In this document: positions 1 to 8,971 of the stretch, one piece after another
How positions within the stretch are numbered: position 1 is the stretch's first letter
Layout of the letters: every line of letters begins with the position of its first letter
Assembly (NCBI RefSeq): GCF_014650895.1
Contig: NZ_BMVV01000001.1
Location: 210,222-274,221, forward strand
Length of the DNA: 64,000 nucleotides
Source: Streptomyces omiyaensis
GTDB taxonomy: Bacteria > Actinomycetota > Actinomycetes > Streptomycetales > Streptomycetaceae
Reading direction: 5' to 3'
Made by a program: the position numbers and the translations under genes
The notes under the pieces: generated by a model
What the model was told of the DNA's origin: nothing
Databases searched by the model: none
Seen by the model: only the letters and a program-made list of their open reading frames with translations

Positions 1-1929
1 TCCGGCGAGGTTCCCGGCCCCGACCAGCCGGCCGTAGCCCAGCCAGCCGGTGCCGATCTTCTTGCGGGTCTCGAAGGGCTTGGTGGTGCTGCCGGTGGAC
101 CTGTAGAGGTAGAGGGCGCCGGTCCTGTCGGTGGCGAGGACGTCGGGGCGGCCGTCGCCGGTGTAGTCGGAGCCGCCGGAGATCTGGTCGTAGGCCTGCC
201 AGCCGCCGCCGACCTGGACGCGGCCGGTGAAGCCGCCGGTGCCGTTGCCCTGGTAGAGCCAGAGGACGCCGGCCTTGTCGCGGGCGACGATGTCGGCGTG
301 GGTCGAGCCGGCGATGTTGCCGGTGGCCTCGATGCGGTCGTAGATCTGCCAGCCGCCGCCGATCCGCGTCTCCGGGACGGTCGTGGCGCTGTTCCTCGCG
401 AAGGAGGAGTCGGCCCAGAGGACGCCGGAGGCGTCGCGGGCCAGCAGGTCGGGGGAGCCGTTGTCGTCGAAGTCGTGCGGCCGCGGCGCGCGGGTGACGG
501 CGAAGGATCCGGACTTCTTCAGGTCGGGGCCGACGCCCTTCAGCGAGGCGGCGGTCATCTCCCAGGTGTACGCGCCGTTGTAGGCCTGGGTCCGTGCGGC
601 GGAACCGTCCGCGTTCCTGGCGTCGAGGGTGCCGCTCCAGAAGCCGGAGTGGTTGCCGCTGCCGGTGTAGGGGAAGCCGCCGGAGAAGTCCTTCCACCAG
701 TCGTCGTAGACGTCGAAGCCGGACTGGGTCCAGCCGTACGTCTTCCCGGTCCGGGTGTGCCTCAGGGTGAAGGTGACCTTCCCGTCGAGGTGGTTGAGGA
801 GGAACTTCACGGTCGGGGAGGGGGTCTTGTCCAGGTCCACCGTGCCGGTGGGCACCACCGCCGGGCTCATCTCGGCGAGCTCCGCCGGGGCGTAGACGCC
901 CATGACGGCCGTGGTCGGCCGGCCGTCCGCGCCGAGCGTGATGCGGTACGCGCCCTGGCCGACGCCGAGCCGGCCGCCGCCGACCAGCAGCGCCCCGGTG
1001 CCGTCGGGGACGGCCGTGGCGTCCACGCGGTCGAGCAGCGGGAAGGCCGTGGCGGCTCCGCCGGTGAGGCTCGTGGCCACCAGGGTGGACTTCCCGGTGA
1101 GCGGGTCCGTGCCGTGGTGGACGAGCCAGTTCCCGATGCTCCGCACGAAGCCGGTGCGGCCCAGCTCGATCCGGCGCTCCTCGCCGGTGGCGCGGTCGTG
1201 GACGACCGCGGTCATCGTCTTCGCCGTGCTGTTCCACGAGGGCCACGTGATCCGCTCGTCGTCGACGGTGACCGGGGTGGGCGAGTCGGGCATGTCCCGG
1301 TAGGCCCGCTGGCCGGGCGTCTCGAAGGTCTCGGTGATCCGGCCCGAGGCCAGGTCCAGCAGGGCGTTGTGGTCCTTGTTGTCGGCGCCCCAGTAGCCGA
1401 GCACGGCCTCCTTCGGGGAGCCCGGCCGGACCGTCAGGTCCCGCGCGCCCGCGGGCAGGCCCGTGACCTCGCGGCCGCCCTCGGCCGTGTACATGGTCAG
1501 TTTGGTCTCGTCCTTGTCGGTGCCGAAGACGTACCCGCCGGCGCCCCCGATCGGGTAGGCCCCCTCCGGGAGGGTGAACGCGGCGCCGGTGGACATGTCC
1601 GTGATGACCCTCCCGGCGCTGTACAGGTCACCCCCCGCGGCACTGCCGTAGGCCAGTGCGGACGTCCTGCCGGTCGCGTAGCTCGTCCAGAAGAGCCGGT
1701 CGGAGTTGTACGTGAACGTGGAGAAGAAGCCACCGGCGCCGGCCGCGAGGGGAGTGGTGTGCGGCTCCATCCGGGCCACGCCCCCCTCCGCCGCGGCCGG
1801 GGCCGCGGCGGAGGGACCGGGGGCGGCGACGGCGGCCGGGACGGTCAGGACGCCCGCGCCGAGCGAGGCGGCGAGGACGGTGGCGACGGACGCGGCGAGA
1901 CGCGCGCGCCGGATACGGGCGACGGACAA
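1..1929 (-). CDS. Secreted VCBS/FG-GAP repeat protein (C-terminus outside window)
   Basis: An open frame of 643 codons runs from a TTG at 1929 to the window edge, so the C-terminus is missing. A GGAGG ribosome site lies just upstream of the TTG. The first ~36 residues are a signal peptide (Arg-rich start, Ala/Val-rich core, AVAAPG cleavage region). The middle looks like a beta-propeller-type extracellular domain. The end carries repeats of the form DLLARDxxGVLWxY...VGGGWQxYD, which resemble FG-GAP/VCBS calcium-binding propeller repeats. The gene at 7777-8934 has the same repeat module. Function is unknown; such proteins are usually exported and surface-bound or secreted. The long plus-strand frame covering this gene is an antisense shadow. 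Confidence 0.8.
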   Translation of the reverse strand, partial: MSVARIRRARLAASVATVLAASLGAGVLTVPAAVAAPGPSAAAPAAAEGGVARMEPHTTPLAAGAGGFFSTFTYNSDRLFWTSYATGRTSALAYGSAAGGDLYSAGRVITDMSTGAAFTLPEGAYPIGGAGGYVFGTDKDETKLTMYTAEGGREVTGLPAGARDLTVRPGSPKEAVLGYWGADNKDHNALLDLASGRITETFETPGQRAYRDMPDSPTPVTVDDERITWPSWNSTAKTMTAVVHDRATGEERRIELGRTGFVRSIGNWLVHHGTDPLTGKSTLVATSLTGGAATAFPLLDRVDATAVPDGTGALLVGGGRLGVGQGAYRITLGADGRPTTAVMGVYAPAELAEMSPAVVPTGTVDLDKTPSPTVKFLLNHLDGKVTFTLRHTRTGKTYGWTQSGFDVYDDWWKDFSGGFPYTGSGNHSGFWSGTLDARNADGSAARTQAYNGAYTWEMTAASLKGVGPDLKKSGSFAVTRAPRPHDFDDNGSPDLLARDASGVLWADSSFARNSATTVPETRIGGGWQIYDRIEATGNIAGSTHADIVARDKAGVLWLYQGNGTGGFTGRVQVGGGWQAYDQISGGSDYTGDGRPDVLATDRTGALYLYRSTGSTTKPFETRKKIGTGWLGYGRLVGAGNLAG

Positions 1930-2118
1930 GGATCCTCCAGGAGCGAACCGGGCCTCGCACGCGAGTACGAAGCACCAGGTGGACTCCCGACGATCACCGA
2001 TGGTTGTACGGCCCCCGCCCAGGTCCCGGCCCCGGCCAGGCTTCGGCCCCGGCCAGGTCCCGGCCACGAGCTCCGGTCCGCCGCCCGCCGCCCGCCGCCG
2101 GCCCCGGGCCGCCGGACC

Positions 2119-2628
2119 TCACTCCCGCCGCTCCACCACCCCGCGCGCGTACGCCGCCTGCCCCGCGTGCTGGAGGTCCTCCGCGATCACCGACACCAGC
2201 CGGACGCCCAGCGTCACCGGCGGGTCCCAGGCGGTGTCGACGACCCGGTCCAGGTCCGCGTCGGTCACCGGGGCCAGCAGCGAGGCCGTCCGCTCGTGCA
2301 CGGCGTCGTGGTAGCCGAGGAGCAGCGCGGCCGGCGCCCGTACGGCTCCGACCTGCGCGGACGTGTGTCCGTAACCGGTCGCCGAGGGAGGGAACGGCAG
2401 GCCGAAGCGGTCGCGCCAGCCGTCGGAGCGCCACAGCTGCTCCGTGCCGAAGGCGCCCGCCAGGTGGTCGTCCTGGATGCGGGTGAGGTGCCAGACGAGC
2501 CAGGCGATCGAGTTGGCGTCCGGGTCGATCCGGGTGGCCAGGTCCTCCTCGCCGAGGCCCTTCACGGCGCCGTGGACGGCCTCCCGGATCCGGCCGAAGG
2601 AGTCGAGCAGCAGGCCGGCACTGTTCAT
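2119..2628 (-). CDS. DinB-family / mycothiol-dependent maleylpyruvate isomerase-like protein
   Basis: The 169-residue product is a DinB-like four-helix protein (DUF664-type). It has SIAWLVWHLTRIQDDHLAG near residue 45 and LQHAGQAAYARG near the C-terminus, supplying the spaced histidines expected for the metal site. Family members are metal-dependent thiol (often mycothiol) transferases or DNA-damage-inducible proteins; the substrate is not predictable here. The ATG overlaps the stop codon of the upstream DUF1992 gene (ATGA at 2625-2628), so the two are translationally coupled. A longer frame upstream of this ATG is only read-through inside DUF1992. Confidence 0.8.
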   Translation of the reverse strand: MNSAGLLLDSFGRIREAVHGAVKGLGEEDLATRIDPDANSIAWLVWHLTRIQDDHLAGAFGTEQLWRSDGWRDRFGLPFPPSATGYGHTSAQVGAVRAPAALLLGYHDAVHERTASLLAPVTDADLDRVVDTAWDPPVTLGVRLVSVIAEDLQHAGQAAYARGVVERRE

Positions 2629-3038
2629 CACGTCCCCTTGGGGTCGCGCGCCTCCCGCCACCGGGTCAGCTCCGCCTCGACGTCGAAGGGCGTCAGGTTC
2701 AGCGGGGGGCCGGCCGGCGGGCGGCGCAGGGCTTCCGCGATCTTGGTGTTGATCTCGCCGAGGATCCGCCGGACCTGGTGCTCCGAGACGGCCTCCAGGA
2801 CGGCCGCGGCCGCGTCCTCGGCCTCCTTGCGCAGCTGGAGGGCGGGCGGCAGCGCCGACATGCCCTCGCGGTGCATCTTCTGCTTGATCCACCACAGCTC
2901 GTCGTAGGGCGCGGCGTCGTTCGGCAGCGGTTTGCCGAAGCCCGCGAGCTTCCGGAAGTCGCCGCGCTCGGATGCCTCCCGGATCTGCTTGTCGACGAAG
3001 GACTCGAAGCTGACGCCGGGCGGTTTCCGTTCGGTCAT
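2628..3038 (-). CDS. DUF1992 (DnaJ-homologue-like domain) protein
   Basis: The 136-residue product contains the DUF1992 core: FESFVDKQIREASERGDF, then GKPLP and YDELWWIKQKMHREG. Family members are small cytosolic proteins annotated as DnaJ homologue subfamily C-like; no biochemical role is established. I chose ATG 3038 over an ATG 33 nt upstream because homology starts near it and a TACGCT hexamer ends 6 nt before it, which suggests a leaderless mRNA. It is the first gene of a two-gene unit with the DinB-like gene. Confidence 0.8.
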   Translation of the reverse strand: MTERKPPGVSFESFVDKQIREASERGDFRKLAGFGKPLPNDAAPYDELWWIKQKMHREGMSALPPALQLRKEAEDAAAAVLEAVSEHQVRRILGEINTKIAEALRRPPAGPPLNLTPFDVEAELTRWREARDPKGT

Positions 3039-3166
3039 GTGTCCAGCGTACGTATCCGGGCCGATCCGCATGTGGGGAAGGCGGGCTACTGCGACGGGCG
3101 CCGTTCCGGCACCCTGTGGTCGGTCAACGCGCGTATACCCCTGTCACCTCACGTCACGGAGGACAC

Positions 3167-4060
3167 ATGCGTCACCCGCGTACGACTCGCCCCACGGCCG
3201 GCGCCCCCGCCCGGACCCCCTCGCGCCGGGCCCGGATCCCCGCCCTCGGCGCGCTCCTCGCGCTCCTCGCGGGCCTGCTCGCGGTCCTCGGTACCGCGGG
3301 CACCGCCCACGCCGCGCCGCTCTTCAAGGCCCCGTTCCCCTGCGGCCAGAAGTGGACCTACAGCCACCACTCCGCCGAGGTCCGCCAGGCCCTGGACTTC
3401 GTCCGCTCGGACGGCGGCGCCACCGCCGGCGCCCCGGTCCTGGCCTCGGCCTCCGGCACCGCCTACCGCTACGCGCAGCCGTCCGGCGCCGGGAACTACA
3501 TCGTGGTCGACCACGGCGGGGGCTGGAAGACGTACTACTTCCACCTCACCGCCTACTCGGTCGCGAACGGCGCCGCCGTCGCCCAGGGCCAGCAGATCGG
3601 CACCACCGGCTCCACCGGCAACAGCTCCGGCGCCCACATCCACTACGAGCAGCTCCACAACGGCGTCGGCCAGTCCATCGTGATCAACGGCGCCTCGCTC
3701 GCGCCCTACCCCGGCTCGTACGGCTCCAAGCACCTGACCAGCGACAACGGCTGCTCGGGCGGGGGCGGCGGGAAGTACTGGGTGGACACCTTCGCCCACG
3801 CCACCGGCTACGCGGGCGCGAACACGAACGACGCCCAGGGCGTGCTGAACGCGGGCACGAACTACGTCTACTGCAAGGTCTGGGGCCAGGAGATCCGGGA
3901 CGCCTCCGGGAACTACAACCACTGGTGGCTCCGCACCGACCTGGACACGGTGTACGCGGGGAAGAACGGCTACGGCGCCTACGTCTCCGCCTACTACCTC
4001 TCCCGGTGGGGCAACGACGAGGCCCGCGACAACAACGGGACCGTGATCCCGAACTGCTGA
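3167..4060 (+). CDS. Secreted M23 (LytM-type) metallopeptidase
   Basis: The 297-residue product starts with an ATG preceded by GGAGG. Residues 1-~46 are a signal peptide ending AHAAP. The M23 domain follows: an H...D pair in HHSAEVRQALDF, then NYIVVDHGGGWKTYYFHL and the zinc-binding HIHYEQ (HxH). Family members cleave peptidoglycan cross-links outside the cell. The C-terminal ~100 residues (from KYWVDTFAHATGY) contain paired aromatic motifs and a cysteine and probably form a wall- or substrate-binding domain. The gene converges on the cold-shock gene and shares its terminator. Confidence 0.85.
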   Translation: MRHPRTTRPTAGAPARTPSRRARIPALGALLALLAGLLAVLGTAGTAHAAPLFKAPFPCGQKWTYSHHSAEVRQALDFVRSDGGATAGAPVLASASGTAYRYAQPSGAGNYIVVDHGGGWKTYYFHLTAYSVANGAAVAQGQQIGTTGSTGNSSGAHIHYEQLHNGVGQSIVINGASLAPYPGSYGSKHLTSDNGCSGGGGGKYWVDTFAHATGYAGANTNDAQGVLNAGTNYVYCKVWGQEIRDASGNYNHWWLRTDLDTVYAGKNGYGAYVSAYYLSRWGNDEARDNNGTVIPNC

Positions 4061-4133
4061 GCCCCCCGCCGACCGGCGGGAAGCCCCCGCCCACGGGCAA
4101 GGAGTCCCTGGGCAGGAGCCCCCGCCCACGGGC

Positions 4134-4179
4134 AGGAGCCCCGCTCCGGACCGCACCTGCGGTCCGGAGCGGGGCTCCT
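4134..4179. terminator. Bidirectional terminator, 22-bp perfect stem
   Basis: The arms 4134-4155 and 4158-4179 are perfect complements with a 2-nt centre. They lie between the convergent M23 peptidase (+) and cold-shock (-) genes and can serve both. A shorter repeat of GCCCCCGCCCACGGGCA occurs twice just to the left (about 4083 and 4118). Confidence 0.85.
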
Positions 4180-4219
4180 TGGGTACTGCTCTAGAAGATC
4201 TCGATCGCCACTACGGCGT

Positions 4220-4423
4220 TCAGATCGCGGTGACGTTCTCCGCCTGCGGGCCCTTCGGACCCTGGGTGACGTCGAAGCTCACCTGCTGGTTCTCCTCAAG
4301 CGAACGGAAGCCGTTCGCGTTGATCGCGGAGTAGTGGACGAAGACATCCGGGCCGCCGCCTTCCTGGGCGATGAAGCCAAAGCCCTTTTCAGCGTTGAAC
4401 CACTTGACGGTTCCGGTAGCCAT
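4220..4423 (-). CDS. Cold-shock protein (CspA family)
   Basis: The 67-residue product is a full-length single cold-shock domain with both RNA-binding motifs ([11 protein letters not shown]1; [12 protein letters not shown]2) and the starting [16 protein letters not shown]. It binds single-stranded RNA/DNA and acts as an RNA chaperone. ATG 4423 has GGAGG 6 nt upstream and gives the standard family length; the longer frame reads into the leader. A perfect 9-bp inverted repeat (4490-4498 with 4509-4517) lies upstream at the likely promoter/leader. Confidence 0.95.
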   Translation of the reverse strand: MATGTVKWFNAEKGFGFIAQEGGGPDVFVHYSAINANGFRSLEENQQVSFDVTQGPKGPQAENVTAI

Positions 4424-4516
4424 GAGCCCTCCTATGGGCCAAAGGGTCGCCCTGCTCCAGAACCTGCAAAGAAGTCTGAAAACTACAAAAGCCTGCGGGT
4501 CACATGCTCCGCAGGC

Positions 4517-4545
4517 TCTGTACTGCAAGGGAAACCAAACTGCAA
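4517..4545 (-). promoter_or_regulatory. Possible promoter of the cold-shock gene
   Basis: On the minus strand TTGCAG (4540-4545) and TACAGA (4517-4522) are separated by 17 nt. Transcription would start near 4510, giving a leader of about 90 nt. A 9-bp inverted repeat (4490-4517) touches the -10 element and could act as an operator or as a leader hairpin. Motif match only. Confidence 0.35.
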
Positions 4546-4695
4546 CTTGCGTCGAGCGTAGCACGCAGCGTGCGCACGGCGATAGAGGGAAAGATCACGT
4601 CACCCTCATGTTTGATCCACCCCTATGACGCTGACGCGCCGGGCCGACGAGCGGGGATGTCCCCCGGAGGCGCCCCCGGGACGAGACGGGTCTAG

Positions 4696-5571
<876 letters not shown>

Positions 5572-5583
5572 AGCCCCTGCGCG

Positions 5584-5655
5584 GCGGTGCAAGACGCGGT
5601 GCAAGGAGCGGCGCAAGGCGCGCCGCAAGACGCGGCGCAACACACGGTGCAATTC
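5584..5655. repeat. Six imperfect 12-bp tandem repeats between mqnA and mqnC
   Basis: Six consecutive 12-mers related to GCGGTGCAAGAC start at 5584, 5596, 5608, 5620, 5632 and 5644. The GCAA core is invariant and changes are mostly at one internal base and the last three. The array starts 13 nt after the mqnA stop. Period 12 keeps reading frame, but no gene uses it. Function unknown. Confidence 0.85.
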
Positions 5656-5852
5656 GTGCCCGCAATTCCCTTACGGGCCTCCCGTCCGGGACGCGCATTC
5701 CGTCCACGGCATTCGCGCAATTGAACGTTCATCGGAAATTCACGCCGCAGCGGACCCCGGCCCGGCTGCCCACCCCCGCTGGCGTACGCTGGATCGGGCC
5801 GCCGAGCGGCCCGGAACGACCTCTGAAGCAACCCTCCGAAAGGGACGAAACG

Positions 5853-7052
5853 GTGACCGAGAAGGCCGACCTCCAGTCCGTTCTCGACCGTGCCGCCGCG
5901 GGTGGCCGGATCACCCCCGAGGAGGCGCTCGACCTGTACCGCTCGGCGCCCCTGCACGCGCTGGGCTCCGCCGCCGACGCCGTGCGCCGCCGCCGCTACG
6001 CCGGCACCGAGCACATCGCGACGTACATCATCGAGCGGAACATCAACTACACCAACGTCTGCGTGACGGCGTGCAAGTTCTGCGCCTTCTACGCCGCCCC
6101 GAAGGACACCGGGAAGGGGTGGACCCGGGACCTCGACGACATCCTGCGCCGCTGCGCGGAGACCGTCGAGCTCGGCGGCACCCAGATCATGTTCCAGGGC
6201 GGCCACCACCCGGACTACGGCGTCGAGTACTACGAGGAGCACTTCGCCGCCATCAAGAAGGAGTTCCCGCAGCTCGTCATCCACTCCCTCGGCGCCTCCG
6301 AGGTCGAGCACATGGCGCGCATCTCGGGCGTCTCCGTCGAGGAGGCGATCGGCCGCATCCACGCCGCCGGCCTCGACTCCTTCGCCGGCGCCGGCGCGGA
6401 GCTCCTCCCGGAGCGCCCCCGCAAGGCCATCGCGCCGCTCAAGGAGTCCGGCGAGCGCTGGCTGGAGATCATGGAGACCGCCCACGGCCTCGGCGTCGAG
6501 TCGACCTCCACCATGCTCATGGGCACCGGCGAGACCAACGCCGAGCGGATCGAGCACCTGCGGATGATCCGCGACACCCAGGACCGGACGGGCGGCTTCC
6601 GCGCCTTCATCCCGTACACGTACCAGCCCGAGAACAACCGCCTCAAGGGCCGGACGCAGGCCACCCTCTTCGAGTACCTGCGGATGATCGCGATCGCCCG
6701 GATCTTCCTCGACAACGTCGCCCACATCCAGGGCTCCTGGCTGACCACCGGCAAGGAGGTCGGCCAGCTCTCCCTGCACTACGGCGCCGACGACCTCGGC
6801 TCGATCATGCTGGAGGAGAACGTCGTCTCCTCCGCCGGTGCCAGGCACCGCTCCAACCGCCTGGAGATCATCGACCTGATCCGCAAGGCCGGCCGCGTCC
6901 CCGCCCAGCGCGCCACCACCTACGAGCACCTCGTCGTCCACGACGACCCGGCGAACGACCCGGTCGACGAGCGCGTCGCCTCGCACATCTCCTCGGTCGC
7001 CATCGAGGGCGGCACGGCCCACCCCGAGCTGAAGCTCCTCGACGCCAACTGA
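5853..7052 (+). CDS. mqnC: Cyclic dehypoxanthine futalosine synthase MqnC (radical SAM)
   Basis: The 399-residue product is a radical-SAM enzyme with the CxxxCxxC cluster motif at C70, C74 and C77 (CVTACKFCAFY). MqnC cyclises dehypoxanthine futalosine in the third step of the futalosine menaquinone pathway. Other family landmarks are GTQIMFQGGHHPDYG, SFAGAGAELLPERPR and GSIMLEENVVSSAGA. The GTG start is preceded by GAAAGGGA; the longer frame upstream is read-through in the spacer and an antisense of mqnA. Length is normal for the family. The next gene starts 5 nt after the stop. Confidence 0.95.
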   Translation: MTEKADLQSVLDRAAAGGRITPEEALDLYRSAPLHALGSAADAVRRRRYAGTEHIATYIIERNINYTNVCVTACKFCAFYAAPKDTGKGWTRDLDDILRRCAETVELGGTQIMFQGGHHPDYGVEYYEEHFAAIKKEFPQLVIHSLGASEVEHMARISGVSVEEAIGRIHAAGLDSFAGAGAELLPERPRKAIAPLKESGERWLEIMETAHGLGVESTSTMLMGTGETNAERIEHLRMIRDTQDRTGGFRAFIPYTYQPENNRLKGRTQATLFEYLRMIAIARIFLDNVAHIQGSWLTTGKEVGQLSLHYGADDLGSIMLEENVVSSAGARHRSNRLEIIDLIRKAGRVPAQRATTYEHLVVHDDPANDPVDERVASHISSVAIEGGTAHPELKLLDAN

Positions 7053-7057
7053 GACCG

Positions 7058-7657
7058 GTGCTCACCCTCCACGCCGCCGAGGCGTCCCCCGAGACCGCGG
7101 TCCTCGTCGACGGCGCCCGGATCGCCGCCGTCGGCCCGTACGAGGAACTGGCCGAGCGCCACCAGGACGCCCGGCTGCGCCGCTGGCCCGGCATCCTGAC
7201 GCCCGGCCTGCTCAACCCGTACGCCCCCGAGCTCCTGGAGCGGACCTACCACCCGGACCCGCGCGAGGCCGACGTGTACGGCACCGCGCCGGTCACGGGG
7301 GAGCGGGCGGCGGAGATCTTCCGCGCCGATCCGGCCCGGCTCGGCGCCAGCGCCCGGCGCGGGGTCCAGCGGATGCTGGCCCACGGCACGGTCGCCGTCG
7401 CCGGCGAGCTGCGGATCCGGGGCGCCGCCGACGCGGTCCGCCGCGCCGGCCTCGCGGTCGGCCGGAGGCCCGACGTCCTCCCGGGGCCCCCGTCGCTCTC
7501 CCCGGTGCCGCTGATCCTGCTCCCGCGCCCGGCGCCCGGCGGCCCGGCCCGCTTCGCCGTCTTCGACGTCCCCGACACGGCGGCCCTGGTCCGCGCGGGC
7601 GCGTCCACCTGCGTCGCCACCGTCCTCGACGGCCGCCTGGTCTACCGCGCCCGCTGA
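7058..7657 (+). CDS. Small amidohydrolase-like (imidazolonepropionase-like) protein
   Basis: The 199-residue product starts with GTG 5 nt after mqnC, so it is probably co-transcribed. The N-terminus (AVLVDGARIAAVGPYEEL ... GILTPGLLNPY) is the composite beta domain of amidohydrolases. The C-terminus (FAVFDVPDTAALVRAG ... VATVLDGRLVYRAR) is the closing part of the same domain. The catalytic TIM barrel with its HxH metal ligands is mostly absent, so it is unlikely to be an active hydrolase. Its place behind mqnC suggests a futalosine-pathway accessory role, but this is inference. Confidence 0.75.
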   Translation: MLTLHAAEASPETAVLVDGARIAAVGPYEELAERHQDARLRRWPGILTPGLLNPYAPELLERTYHPDPREADVYGTAPVTGERAAEIFRADPARLGASARRGVQRMLAHGTVAVAGELRIRGAADAVRRAGLAVGRRPDVLPGPPSLSPVPLILLPRPAPGGPARFAVFDVPDTAALVRAGASTCVATVLDGRLVYRAR

Positions 7658-7721
7658 CCGGACCCGTACGACCCTCCACCGCCCCGCCGTGTCCAAAGGG
7701 CGTACACAGGGGAGGGGTTGC

Positions 7722-7776
7722 ATGCAGCGCAGGTACATGACCGCCGTGGGGGGCGGCACTGGCGGCGGCACTGGCC
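7722..7776 (+). other. Frameshifted signal-peptide start of the VCBS-like gene
   Basis: ATG 7722 has a strong GGGGAGGGG ribosome site, but its frame reads Gly/Arg-rich nonsense. If one G is removed from the G6 run at 7748-7753, it reads MQRRYMTAVGAALAAALAVP, a classical signal peptide that continues directly into the frame at 7777. This is a real frameshift, a slippage-switched start, or a one-base sequence error. Confidence 0.75.
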
Positions 7777-8934
7777 GTGCCGGCGCCGGCGGCGCTCGGA
7801 GGAGCGGCCGCGCACGCCGCCGTGACGGGGACCGCGGCCACACCCGGGACGGTCGTCCAGGAGGGCGGTCGGCCGACGGTCCCGGCGGGCGACGAAGGAC
7901 CCGTGACCCTGAGGTTCACGGCCACGCTGCCCGAGGGCGTGCGGGGTCCGGTGAGCGCCGCCCTGCACCTGCCCCACCGGCTGGACGGGGCGGCGGGCGA
8001 CGCGGAGGTGAGCGACGAGGCCGTCGTCTCCACCTGCGCGGTCGGCGGGGTCGCGTACGGCCCCTGCCCGTGGAAGTGGCCCTACAACGACATGGGCCTC
8101 CCGTTCGACCCGCCGTCCCTCGCCCTCCCGACGGTGGGGGCGGCCGCCACCCTCGCCTACGCCGTCACCCTCGACGCCGACGAGACCGCGGTGGGGCTGG
8201 GCAGCCCGGACGCCTCCTCCGCCGCGCTGGACGCCCGGGTCGAGCTGAAGGACGGCACGGGCGCGGTCGTCGCCCAGGGGCCGGTGCTCCTCTCCTTCGT
8301 CCCCGGCACGCCCCCCGCGCGGGAACGCGGCACCCTGCACGCCCGGGACCGCTCCGGGGTGCTGTGGCGGTACGAGGCCACCGGCGTCACCTCGCGCCCG
8401 TTCGAGCGCCGCAAGCGCGTCGGCGGCGGCTGGCAGGTCTACACCGCCGTCACTCCGCTGCGGAAGCCCGACGTCGCCGGCGGGGGCGCGCTGGCGGCCC
8501 GGGACAGGGACGGGGTCCTCTGGTACTACGAGGGGACGGGCGACCCCGGAGCCCCGTTCGCGCGGCGCGTGCGGGTCGGCGGCGGCTGGAACGCCTACGA
8601 CACCATGACGACGCTCGACAGCCCGAACGGCGCCCTCGCCAGGGACGCGGCCGGCGTGCTCTGGAAGCACGACGTCCCGGCCGTCGCGCCCGCCCCGCCC
8701 TTCACCCCGAAGCAGCGGCTCCAGGGCGACTGGAAGCGGTACACCGCCCTCGTGGGCACGGGCGAGCTGGGCCGGGACCGGAGCGCCGACCTGGTCGCCC
8801 GCGACGCCTCCGGGCAGCTCTGGCTCCACCAGGGCCGGCGCCGGACGGGCCCCGCCTGGAACCCGTCGCTCGTCCCGGACACCGCCCGCACCCCCGTCGG
8901 CGGCGGCTGGAACGTCTACGACCTGCTCGTCTGA
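7777..8934 (+). CDS. VCBS-like repeat secreted protein (start frameshifted)
   Basis: The intact frame gives 385 residues from a GTG lying inside what should be a signal peptide; the natural start is probably ATG 7722 in another frame (see 7722-7776). Residues ~30-175 form a beta-rich domain with two cysteines (STCAVGG and YGPCPWKW). From residue ~185 there are four copies of a module like LHARDRSGVLWRYEATG...RVGGGWQVYTAV, matching the end of the gene at 1-1929. Probably an exported propeller-type protein of unknown function. Without the signal peptide it would stay in the cytosol. Confidence 0.7.
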   Translation: MPAPAALGGAAAHAAVTGTAATPGTVVQEGGRPTVPAGDEGPVTLRFTATLPEGVRGPVSAALHLPHRLDGAAGDAEVSDEAVVSTCAVGGVAYGPCPWKWPYNDMGLPFDPPSLALPTVGAAATLAYAVTLDADETAVGLGSPDASSAALDARVELKDGTGAVVAQGPVLLSFVPGTPPARERGTLHARDRSGVLWRYEATGVTSRPFERRKRVGGGWQVYTAVTPLRKPDVAGGGALAARDRDGVLWYYEGTGDPGAPFARRVRVGGGWNAYDTMTTLDSPNGALARDAAGVLWKHDVPAVAPAPPFTPKQRLQGDWKRYTALVGTGELGRDRSADLVARDASGQLWLHQGRRRTGPAWNPSLVPDTARTPVGGGWNVYDLLV

Positions 8935-8944
8935 CGGGGGGAGA

Positions 8945-8971
8945 GTGAGGCCGCGCCGGCCGGCGGCTCAC
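8945..8971. terminator. Hairpin between convergent genes
   Basis: GTGA plus GCCGC (8945-8954, one G bulged) pairs with GCGGC plus TCAC (8963-8971). It lies directly behind the VCBS-like gene and overlaps the stop codon of the convergent minus-strand gene. Confidence 0.5.

Noticed and set aside
1930-2118. GC-rich CCCGGCC-type repeats as a mobile-element end
   Set aside because: Short irregular repeats with no transposase, terminal inverted repeat or target duplication nearby.
298-2907. An 869-codon open frame on the plus strand
   Set aside because: It is antisense to the VCBS and DinB/DUF1992 genes. Its Arg/Gly/Val-rich product has no domain; such shadows are common at this GC content.
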